A stretch of DNA of 64,000 nucleotides from Watersipora subatra (Eukaryota; Bryozoa; Gymnolaemata; Cheilostomatida; Watersiporidae). Positions 46,901 through 58,900 of this stretch are shown in pieces; within the stretch, counting starts at the first letter, position 1, and every line of letters begins with the position of its first letter. The position numbers and the translations under genes were made by a program. Location: positions 27,681,870 through 27,745,869 of the forward strand of contig NC_088712.1 in assembly GCF_963576615.1 (NCBI RefSeq). Reading direction: 5' to 3'. The notes under the pieces are model-generated. The model was not told the DNA's origin. It searched no databases and saw only the letters and a list, made by a program, of their open reading frames with translations.

Positions 46901-49900
46901 CTGAACCTGTTGTCCTTGGGGATGGCAAGAAGGAAGTCCCGCCCATTAAAGTTAAGGTGAGTAAATTTATGCAATTTTAGTTTCTAAATTTATAGCTTTT
47001 TCAAAAATTTAGTAAATTTAATAAACTAGGTGCTTTTGAGAGGAAGTTTACACTGAGACATTGAAATAGCGAAGAGACCTGAGTAGGGAAAGTAATTTTA
47101 TCATGTAACAGGTATGGAGCAGATAAAGGTCATAAGGTGGGTCTAGTGCTTTTTTGGTGCCGCCATTTTGACCCCATGTTTTGGCTCTTATTTTTATGGC
47201 TTTTGGCGTCATACAACTAAGGCCGAAATAAAAGAATCATTTTAGTGGAGAATAACAAATAGATATTATAATATTTATTATAAATGTTATTATATATTAT
47301 TTTTGCAGTGTATGGATTTAATTGAAGTAGGAAAGTGTTCACATTTTTATTTTGGCAATAAAGCATCAGCAAAAGGTCCTTCTCGCTATTCCTGTCAAAC
47401 ACAAATAAATAAACATTGAGACAGAATTTTGGTTTATCACTTTTGCTCAATATTGTCATTTCCATATTTGCTGATGGATAAAAAATCATCTGAAGTGTAA
47501 ACTAAAGAATTCTAAAAGCGATTTGGGTAATGAGTCGGCCAGCAGTAATAAACAGCACCAAACCGAGTAAGCGCCAACAAATCAGTAGCCTGGCCAAATC
47601 GATCCATTCCGTTCTGATGAAGGAAGAGGAGTCCCTAAAATGAATGCCAAAAGTCTTTCAGAGCACTCATCATGGAATTGTACATTACTAGCATATTTGT
47701 TAATTTGATTTTGCAATAACCATTGCTTGCACGCTTATAGCCAAGGAAACGAGCGTTATCCAAGTCAATTCTGCATAACAAGGATGAAGTTCCACTGGTT
47801 CAGCCCGAAGAGGTTGAGTCCAGGGAAGAGTTTACCCCTCGGACTGTTCCACTGGATGAGAGAGAACTTTACACTCGTCAACATTCTCATCAGGTACAAG
47901 AGTTTCTTTTATGGCAGGCTAGTACCAAACTTGACATCACACCGCTCCCGCCGTGTCAACTAACAGTTATTCATTGTCGAGTGGTTATGAGTGAGAAACT
48001 AAACGTAAAATGATGTGACAACACATGGAATTTTGGCTGTCATCCAATCACTGAACATAAAACATTCACAAATTACTTAGCTGTGTTTATTATTATTAAA
48101 AAGTTATTATTTATTTATTTAAAAATAATGTCAGCTCTGCCATAAAAGGTGTTGACTGTATGTTGAGAGAGTGTAAAGGTTTCTTAGTAGAGGTGTTGAC
48201 TGTATGTTGAGAGCATGAAAAGGTTTCTTACTAGAGGTGTTGACTGTATGTTGAGAGCGTGTAAAGGTTTCTTACTAGAGGTGTTGACTGTATGTTGAGA
48301 GGGTGTAAAGGTTTCTTACTAGAGGTGTCGACTGTATTTTGAGAGCATGAAAAGGTTTCTTACTAGAGGTGTTGACTGTATGTTGAGAGTGTGTAAAGGT
48401 TTCTTAGTAGAGGTGTTGACTGTATGTTGAGAGCATGAAAAGGTTTCTTACTAGAGGTGTTGACTGTATGTTGAGAGCGTGTAAAGGTTTTTTACTAGAG
48501 GTGTTGGCTGCATTTTGAGAACGTGTAGAGGTGTTTTAGTAGAGGTGTTGACTGTATGTTGCGAGCATGAAAAGGTTTCTTACTAGAGGTGTTGACTGTC
48601 TATTAAGAGTGTATAAAGGTTTCTTAGTAGAGATGTCGACTGTATGTTGAGAGCGTGTAAAAGTTTTTTAGTAGAGGTGTCGACTGTATGTTGAGAGCAT
48701 GAAAAGGTTTCTTACTAGAGGTGTTGACTGTATGTTGAGAGTGTGTAAAGGTTTCTTACTAGAGGTGTTGACTCTATGTTGAGAGCGTGTAAAAGTTTCT
48801 TACTAGAGGTGTTGACTGTATGTTGAGAGCGTGTAAAAGCTTCTTAGTAGAGGTGTTGACTGTATGTTGAGAGAGTGAAAAGATTTTTTCACATTGCGAC
48901 AGTTTGGCAGTTTTTCCTTCAAACAATGTCGTGTTTCTGTTTTATAGCCTACAAATAGCATGACCTCTTCTGATCCTGATCCTACTCCACCTGTCGAAGA
49001 TTCCGTAATTCCCACCCAAGTAACCAATCAAAATGCTAATCCTTCCTTGCCAGTTAAACATACCCCAGATGTGAGTTTTCATGCAGCTAAATTTATGCCT
49101 AAACTTGTAACTGTAGATATAAAATTTTACTTGCAAATTTGTAACTATGTATATAAATGAATTTCAATGTTTGTCATATGTTACTTTATAGTCATTAAGT
49201 TTTAGGAACAATAAAATGCGCTCCGTAGTGGATTTGAACTCACAAAGATTGCAGCTGCAAGTTTGCAAACACGCACACCTCAACAAGGCTAAGCCATTCT
49301 TATCGTTCTTAGCTATTCTATCTATGGTGTCTTTATCGCTAAAGGGGATGCATTTTGTATTATTAGTTAATATTACCTTTGCCGTTTGTATCGCTTTTTT
49401 ATTGTTTTTAAACGCCATTTCACAATTTATTACCTATTTCTTTAACTTGTAATTTTCAAATGTGGCGTTTCAATTTCAAATGTTCTATTGCCGGCTCCAA
49501 TTTCTAGTTCTTCCCCGTGGCGATCGCTGAGAACTATTAAATTTAAAACTTCTACCTGGACCTGCTTTTGTGTAGGAATGGCATCTATATTCCCTGTCCA
49601 TATGGTCAGACAAAGCATCCGACAAAAACGTCTGATATCTCATTTTTACGTTTGTACCCGTATCGAGGGCTACCAGTATCGTTGTATTTAAAGGTTGGAT
49701 GGATAGCTTCTGTTACAACAGTAACCTTTTTATACACACACTTCTATGTAGTTACTGTTATTATTAATTCAGAATATTCATGATTTTCATTTTGTTTTCT
49801 CAGTTGATAATAATCGTATCATTGTCAAATCATCTTTTATTGTAATCGTAGTAGCAAAACAGACTATCTAGCCAATACTTGCCAATTATTTCACATTTAA

Positions 49901-52900
49901 ACACCTTCACGGTTGGTTTTTTCTCCTAATTTATCTGAACTGCACAAAAAATACTTTTCTCATGATATGTAGTTTGAAAGTTAGAATGGTAAATGTTGCA
50001 TATGTTAAATAAAAATAAATTTTCTGTCCAAAGACTTATTACCCAGGCAACGTCGGTCATTCAGTTGGTATATGTATAATTGTATATACTAGCGGAATTC
50101 CCGGCGTTGCACCGGTACTAAAAATCAGCTTATCAACAGTGACAGGTAATGAAGTGGCCTGCCACTTGCCATTAGCCTGGCACATTGCCAATGACTAATT
50201 TGAGCAAGCTAGTAATGTAAACTTACTACTAAGAGCCGTGAGAGCAAGCTCTAGTGGCGTTATGCCCTAACATAATGCTATGCATATTTTAACCTAGATA
50301 ATCACTCATGTCGCCCAATGAATCCATCAATCTCGCGAAGCTTAGTTGGTAAGATTTGCCTGGCGAAGGGAGGTTCCGAGATCAAATCCAGCTGGGTGTA
50401 AGCTTTGACTTCCATGATTTTAATAGATATAGCTGGACAAACCGAAGTACACAAACTTTGAGATTTATACATATAGATATACATGTATACAGTATAGATA
50501 CTTGTATACAGTATATATACATGTATACAATCAGTATATATACTTGTATAGATGTATACAGTATATTTACATGTATACAGTATATATACATGTATACAGT
50601 ATATATACATGTATACAGTATATATACTTGTATGCAGTATATATACATGTATACAGTATATATACACGTACATGTATGCAGTATATATACTTGTATACAG
50701 TATATATACTTGTATACAGTATATATACATGTATACGGTATATATACATGTATATAGTATATAGGTATATACATATATACATCTATGTGCGTAACACACG
50801 TAAATGTACGTGAAAGCTCACTATTAATAATCAGACAATGATTGTCTGATGTTGTTTTGCAGACTCTGGTCTCAACGAATGCTGCCACTCTCAGCGCTGT
50901 CATTGCTTCTACTAGCCCTGCTGCCTTTGATGCTCAGCCAGCTAGCAGCGGCGCTAAAGGCAAGAAAAAGAGTCGAATGGCTGGAGTTCTTGAATCCATT
51001 GACCAATCAGAACTAAGTGCTGAAGAGAGTTGCCTGCTTGTGGAAGAACTCATAAAGAGACAGTCGCCTGCTCTCTGGGAAAAACAGGTAGTCAAGGCTG
51101 GGGGTTAGTCTAACCTAGATTAAGGCTCTCTAATACAGTGATATAAATAGAGTTACCAGAGGGACTGATAGCGCAAAATGTCTTCCCTTTTGATTTGTAT
51201 GTAAAGCCATATAAGCTGTTTGCTAACTGAAAAAATGTGGCTATCGTTTATCAAGTTTTTAATGCGGGTAGTTTTTATTCAGCAATGGAGTTACGTTCTG
51301 AGGACCCTGTCATTAAGTGATTCCATTGCTAAACACTTCTTCATGGCTCCCCTTCATGGCTCCCCTTCATGGCTCCCCTTCATGGCTCCCCTTCATGGTT
51401 CCCCTTCGTGGCTCCCTTTCATGGCTCCCCTTCATGGCTCCCCTTCATGGCTCCCCTTCATGGCTCCCCTTCATGGCTTCCCTTCATGGCTCCCCTTCAT
51501 GGCTCCCCTTCATGGCTCCCCTTCATGGCTCCCCTTCATGGCTCCCCTTCATGGCTCCCCTTCATGGCTCCCCTTCATGGCTCCCCTGTCTATTGGCTAC
51601 ATGGGCTACTAGCCGAATCAAATAAGGAAATAATTACTTAATGAATTTGAATAGCTCACCTCATAAGCTAGCAAAGTTACTAAAACAATTGCAGTGTTTG
51701 CAGATCATTTTAGTGTGTAATTGTCAATTGTGCTAGCTAAAGACTCCAAGCGCTTTAGTCTTAAGTATTTTAACTGATGTAATAACTGGTGCTTGGGTAG
51801 TCTAATAGTTAAGCTCACCGCCATTGGATCTGTAGGTCCTGAGATCAAAACCAACTCCATGTGAGATTTTGTTTGCTAGAATTTAATCACTTTAATTGAA
51901 TACAGGTTTAACCAACATAAAGACAAACACTGAGATTTGTATATAGATTTACACTCTATGGTACTTCTTCACCTTTTCCATTTTTCTATTAGGTCTTTTA
52001 ATAATAAGTTTAAACTTTTAACAAGTAAATTAAATTTTAAATTTTTTACATTAAGATTTTGTGATGTGTGCACAAGTATGTATACAAGTGTTAGGCTACC
52101 ATAGAGTACATTGTTGATGTTACATAATTTTACCTTTTCTTTATGTTTACATTCTCAGCATTTCCCTTTTCTAAATGTAAAGGGAAATGCCGAGAGTAGC
52201 CAACCTATAGCATATACTATAGCATTTTTCTATAATGGTTCAACTACGCCAGCTTGTCGATTAACACTCGGTATCGTACATGTATAAAAATGTACATGTA
52301 TAAAAGTAAGGTCATGGCTAGCATACAGGTGTACTATCTACACATACATGGTTACGTTAATGTTGTGAAGAAATATATATTCTTTTTATTTAACATATTT
52401 TGACACATTTAATACGGCGTCGTAACTCTGCCTCGTCGTTAAACGAAGTTTTCTTGTACGAACTACAATTTTGACATTGGTTTCATGGTTGATACACCCT
52501 TAATAAGTGTGGATTTGTTGTGAGCGTTGGGTACACACAATATTTGGATTCCAATTAGGCTCTCATCATAATGGCTGAGAAATGGCCGTAGCTTGGTCAT
52601 CATTTGTGTACATTTGGTCATCATTGGTCATTGATCGACACTACTAACCAATCTTTTGGAGGCTATGGTAGCCAATCGGTTGCAGTTGAGTTCGCTGGAT
52701 AGTCAAAGTGTTTTTACTGGATTCATCTTTTAATCGATGAAGTAATTAATGTGGGAATTGTGTTTCCTTGATAGTGATGTTTAGAAGATAATTTCAAGTT
52801 TACTAATATGTGTAGTCCTCAATAATTGCTCATTGCGTACCTTTGGCTAATTTTGGATAGTTTTTCACCTCGTAGGGAGTTTTAAAAGACTCAAAGTGCT

Positions 52901-55900
52901 TTGTTTCAATGTATCCAACTCTGAAGTTATGTTTATATTTCTCTACAAAAATTACCTAATAAGAGGTGTGGCCAACGGGAATAGGTGGCCAAAGAGGATG
53001 TGTGGCCAATGATACGCATGTCCCATGGATCAATGAAACGCGTAGTCCATGGAGCATGGACCAATGAGACGCGTAGTCCATGGACCAATGAGACGTATTG
53101 ATAAGATTATCGTAGGCCTAATTTCTATGAAATTTTATACTTCCATGTGCTGATGTTTATTATTGTTCAATCGCACTCGCAGTATTGTCACAATCCCATT
53201 CCAAACCCATTCAAGATCTCGCACAAAGTTTTATTTTCAAGACTTATTTAGTATCTGCTGAGAGAATTGGCAATAACTTTAGTTTTTCATTTACTTAGAA
53301 TTTTGGTTTGTGACAGAAATTTGAGCTTGATTTCTCTTTTTGGAAAACAATTTTGTCGATGTATAAACACACCTTGAAGATGAACTTGCCCAAGATTTTA
53401 GTAGATTTTATCAGAAAGTATCAGTATTTTTCTATCATTTGTGATTGTTTTTGGTATTTGAGGTGATCTGGCTGCCAGGATGTTTCAAGATTAAAATTGA
53501 CAAAACTTGATTGTGGTAAAAATGCTCAGATTCATGCGAAAGTGTGATTATGACTTCTGACTGACGGAATAGAGACGCGTAACGCTGCAACTTGAACTCA
53601 ATAGCCGATATCAATAAAGAGAGATACAGTCGGCCTACCAACTAGTGACATCATTTCAGCGCGTCTTTTTTTCGCATTTTAACTGCGATCTCAAGTTTTG
53701 TCAATTTTCACCTTTAATCATCCTGGCAGTCAGATAACCTCAAACATCAAAAACAATCGGGAATGACTATCAGAATTTTTATTAAAACGCTCAGATCAAG
53801 AGAAAGTGCTATTATGACATTTCTAGTGTTAAAGAGACCGACAGAATGGTGGTGTGTAACTCTGCAGCTCGAACGTAATAGCCCATATCAACTATAACAA
53901 CTAATTATGTCATTCCGGCAGTATTTTTCTTTTGAAAATTTCAACCACGATCAAGTTTTATTGATTTTAATCTTGAAACATCCTAGCAGTCAGATCACCT
54001 CAAACATCAAAAATAATTACAAATGATAGAAAAATACTTTCTGATAAAATCTACTAAAAGTTTGTTCAAGTTCAACTTTAGGCAAAGATATAGCTTGTTG
54101 GATACTTGATATAGCCTGAGGTGCTTTACCATAGCCTTAGGCTATTGACATGGCCTGAGGTGCTTACCGTGTTTTGTTTTGCAGAGCCGTGTCACCGACC
54201 TTACCGAACAAGTAGAAAAGCTTCAGATGGCTCTTGAGAGTGAGAAGACTAGTCTGGCTTGGACCAATGAGAAGCTACAAGAAGCCAACGGCAAGTTTGC
54301 ATTGGCTGAAAGAAATCAGATGACTGGAAAGGCTCAGATGCAAGAAATGCAGGTAAATATATTTGCAGTTATCTTCTCTCTACTGAATTTACCATTTTAC
54401 CTCTTTTTGTTTTTCTTTTTTGGGGTTCTAATCTAATAATAATTAGTTAGATAATTAGTCTTATAATAATTAATAATATAGTATAACTGTAATAATATAT
54501 ATAAGTAGTTCAATTATAATGTTATTATTATTATTACGCTTGCTAGGCATGTAGACAGCATGTTTTTACTTTAAAAATTTTTTAAAGAATTTGTGTGGGG
54601 AGAAAGTTTCAAAAAGTATTTGATTTCATTTATTCATAGAAGTTTGTGCCAAAGCCCACTTATTCATTAGTAGGGAAGTTGTCTTCCTCCTTTTAAAAAT
54701 ATTAGGAAATTATTTTATATGGCAAGTCTACTCATCACTTCTGCTTTCAAGCACTGCAAATACTGTTAGTATTACAAATAGCATGTTATAATATACACAT
54801 CGGATTAGTGGTGAAAAATTCATGCTTTATATCTATAGTCCAAGATGTGTAGAACAACATGTCAGCTCAATGTCACTTGTCCATGACAATTATGGGCAGG
54901 TATGCTATAATTGCAGGTAGTTTATGTATATTTCTTTATGCGGTAATAACTTCTTGGATACTACAGTTTCCTTTATACTCCTAATATGAACATGATTGAT
55001 ATTTTAAGAGAGAGGTTGGCGGCTGGTTTACTGTACTTTCCAAATTCATTTTTAGCAAATTTATATAGCGGTTCAGTGAAAAGATGGGGTATCTATCATT
55101 AGTAACCCTCTATTACTTGCTAAAAATTATCTAATTAATCATTTTTATCAAAATTAGGAAAAGAGGAGACAACTCTCAGTTTGCTAAACTTGAAGGTTCA
55201 TGAAATGTGCTAAAAGTTGTCTAGTATGACGGATTAGTAAACAAGTTGCTAATTGCCTTTTCTTCTCGTCATAAAGGAGTTGTCTACCCTCTTTTGCTTA
55301 TTCCAGCTATAAGTGGTGTAGGAAGTCCTGTAATTAAAGCTATTATGTTTTGCTATAGAGACGTCTGCAGCAACTTCACGAGCAGCACAGAGCCGAGGTG
55401 CAGGGCATTCAGCAAGCGAGGTTCCAGGAGATCCAGCGGGTGCAGCAGCACTCATCACAACTTAGAGAGGTCTTTGTTTTCTCTTTTCATAGAGTTGTTT
55501 CTCATGCCCATAGATTTACGAAGCTATCACATGAAGTTGAATCTAACAAATTTAGGCAATCTTTATAGTTTTAGCACTTGTGATTTTATTAGCCTGCAAA
55601 CTGATCACAGAAGGGGTCAAAGGTTATCTAATCATTTTTATCAAAATTAGGAAAAGAGGAGACAACTCTCAGTTTGCTAAACTTGAATGTTCATGAAATG
55701 TGCTAAAAATTGTCTAGTATGATGGATTAGTAAACAGGTTGCTAATTGCCTTTCCTTGTGATTTTATTAGCCTACAAACTGATCATAGAAGGGGTCAAAG
55801 GTTACTACTAGTTTCGTTATTCCTTTAAATATGTCAGTCGGTTTGCTTCTGTCATTCTATCTTCTGGGATCACATCAAATAGTAAAAGATGTTGTTAGAA

Positions 55901-58900
55901 AGTAGGGATATTTTTCCATCATTTGAGATTTTGTTTGCTGTTTTAGATGATTTTACTGTCAGGATGTTTTAAGATTAACATCAGTTAAACTTGATTGCGG
56001 TTAAATCCCTCAGAATAAAACTCTAAAACTGACGTCAGTTATCAGGCACATTGTTTATCAATGATACAAGTACGGTCTCATCAGATAATGATATGCTTAC
56101 ACAGCATTTAGAGTAACAATGAAACCATTTCTAATCAATCCATCTTTAAGTTATTTAGAACATCTATTGAAATGTATCAGAGACTATATTTTAAGTTTTA
56201 TTCTAACAATCATGAGCAAATGCAGAATGAAATATATTTCGATAAACATGCATAACACTGCAACTTGGATGCAATAGCCATAACAAGAGGAACAAACAGA
56301 AAACACAACTACTGATGTCATCTTTGGAGAGGTCTTTTTCTTCTGAGAGTTTTACCGCGATCAAGTTTTGTCGATTTTAATCTTGAAACATCCTAGCAGT
56401 CAGATGGCTTTAAATTCGCAAATAATAAAAAAATATCGATACCTTCTAATAAAAAAATATTTTGATAAAATCTACTAAAATTTTGTGTATAAGATCGTCT
56501 TTAATTTACTGATTTACTTCTGTTTAAATTAAAATATATATATATATTTATATATATTAAAATATATATATTTATATATATATATTTCAATATATTTTTA
56601 TATGTAATACAAATATTTAATATAGCATGTATATAAAATATATATATATACTGTATTAAATATATATATTTAATACAGTATATATATATTTTATATATAT
56701 ATTTTTTATATATATATAAAATATATTTATATACAGTATATATATATTTTAATATATATATCTTTATTATATATACATGTATATATATTTTATATATTTA
56801 AAATATATTTATATATATAAAATATGTCCAGAAATTAAAACAACACTTTTTGGAAATTTAGTAAGAGGTTCCTATGTTGAAGAGTAAGGACATTTAGCTG
56901 TGGTGTGTTTTGTTTTTATCACCGTTTATCCACCGCATGTTCAGGAAAATCAGAGGCTAAGGCAGGTCCTCCCCAACACTGACGAAATGGCGCAGATGAG
57001 GACACAGCTGCGGGTAGTAGAAGCAGAGCTAAAAGATCAGCAAAGGCATGTGGCGGCGTCAGAGGGCAAGTGTCAGGAGCTGAGCAGCAGACTCTCCAGG
57101 TCAGCATCATATTGCATCATTAATGTGGCCACATGATTACCGTAAGTCCTCATGCTCAAGCCGTGCGGCTTGTCATTGGGCGCGGCTTGTCATTGGGCGC
57201 GGCTTCTGGTTCAAGATCATAGGCCACGGCTTAAGGCCATTCTTTTAAAACTTACGTGGCGCTCAGGGCGGCTTTTTGATAATTGCAGTCTCTGCTCAGC
57301 TCCCGCGCTATAACCATAGAATCGCATTCGTGATACACTTTTATGTATGGGGGTTTTGGCGACTTACTCGTTTATTTTCAAGGTCATGTTTATGGAATAC
57401 TTTAGACTAAAGAAGAGTTTATCGCTGTAAGTCGAGATGAATTCGTGACACACGAGTGAGAGACAAGTGGCTGGGAGCGTGTTAATACCTGCTGACATCG
57501 AAGCAGAAACTATGGACCAAACTGAGTGCAAAGCAGTTTTTCTTATTCAAGAGGACGAGGGTATAACGAAACCCGTCTCAACACTCGCACCCGAAGGGGT
57601 CAAGGACAACAAAACCTCATTCGTTAGCCGCGGTCTGTGGGCATATGTGGCTTGTTGATAAGGGCTGCTAGATACCACAGACGGCTTGTTGGAGGGTTAT
57701 TTTTCCTTCGTGTGTCATCTGTTTGTGAGCACAAGCCGCGCGGCTTGAGCATGAGGACTTACGGTAAAGTGATCACTTTTAGATTATCAACTATAATTAA
57801 GAAAAAGTTAACACTTTCAATATAATTTTAATAGATTTTTCCGGTCTATATATCATTTTCTATTCTAAGATCAATGCTGCAAAGAAAAATGTTGTATATC
57901 TCTAAAACAAAGTAGAATAAAAATAAGTGTGCACTTTAATAATAGTTGACAGTTCTGTCTAGATAGCCAGGGTTAGAGGTAGGGTAAAAGATTGATATCA
58001 ATGAGACTTCATGTCGAGATATTCAGCTTGGTAGACCGACACTAACATCTGCACCAGTTGACTGCCTTTGGGTATATCTGAATAACTGTGCACATTATAC
58101 TATAGTGAAACAAAAATATATATATTTACTATTGTAAGAGCGGTGTCTATCTGTCCATCCAGTCGTCCATTTTTTCCGTCTGTTTTTTGAAGTCAGGGTT
58201 AGAGGATATAATAAAAGATAGATTTCAATAGGACTCCAACTAGGGACATTCAGCTTGGTAGACCAACACTCTAACATCTGCACCAGTTGACTGCCTTTGG
58301 GTATATCTGAATAACTGTGCGCATACTTATTCTCTGCGCTTTATTGACACACCTGACTATCTCTCACAGCGCATTAGACTGCCAGGGTTCTGGTTTATAT
58401 ACATGGAATAGTGATATCCCTGTACGTACTTTTCTCCATCAAGTGCGACAAGAGTAAAAAATGATATTTTCAAGACTTACTACGCGATTCTCATTATTCA
58501 AACCGAATTTGAGAATTTGCATCGGATTGATGTTTTACATTATATATCATTTTTTGCGCAATCATAAACCTTATATAAATTCTTTGTTAACCGGAATCTC
58601 TCCTATGATATGAACAGCATCTGTCTGTCCGGCTGTCTCAGACTTTGTCAAGAATTTTGTTCTCTTAGTTAGGATTAAAATTTTATTAGCAACAAAATTG
58701 CTTCCCACAGGAATTGAACTCGCGTGCTTTGATTTACATTCTGCTACTCTAACCACTACACCACTGAATCACATCTGGGCTTCAACGAAAAAAAAACAAT
58801 TATCTGTATGCGTTGAGCTAACAAAAATATTTTGACAACCCTTCCTAAGCGTAGTTTCGCCTTGAAAAATATCTTATTTTTATTCTGATTTAGTGTTAGC

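Larger units (their letters stand above)
51088..54184. other. Kinectin-like intron 7 (3.1 kb)
   Basis: It contains the 13-bp array, a tRNA-like tail at 51785-51960, a hairpin AGCATTTCCCTTTTC/AAAGGGAAATGC at 52158-52192, short CCATGGACCAATGAGACG repeats (53030-53095) and the foldback family. No exon is recognised. Confidence 0.5.

Noticed and set aside
47600..47640. Hammerhead-like CTGATGA at 47624
   Set aside because: No GAAA or pairing stem II follows; it lies in non-repetitive intron sequence.
50302..50903. Long overlapping ORFs on both strands
   Set aside because: They are translations of the TACATGTATACAGTATATA array; tyrosine/isoleucine periodicity follows the repeat.
51220..51641. Three overlapping forward ORFs rich in MAPLHGSPSWLPF
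   Set aside because: They are the three reading frames of the 13-bp repeat inside an intron, with no splice or start support.
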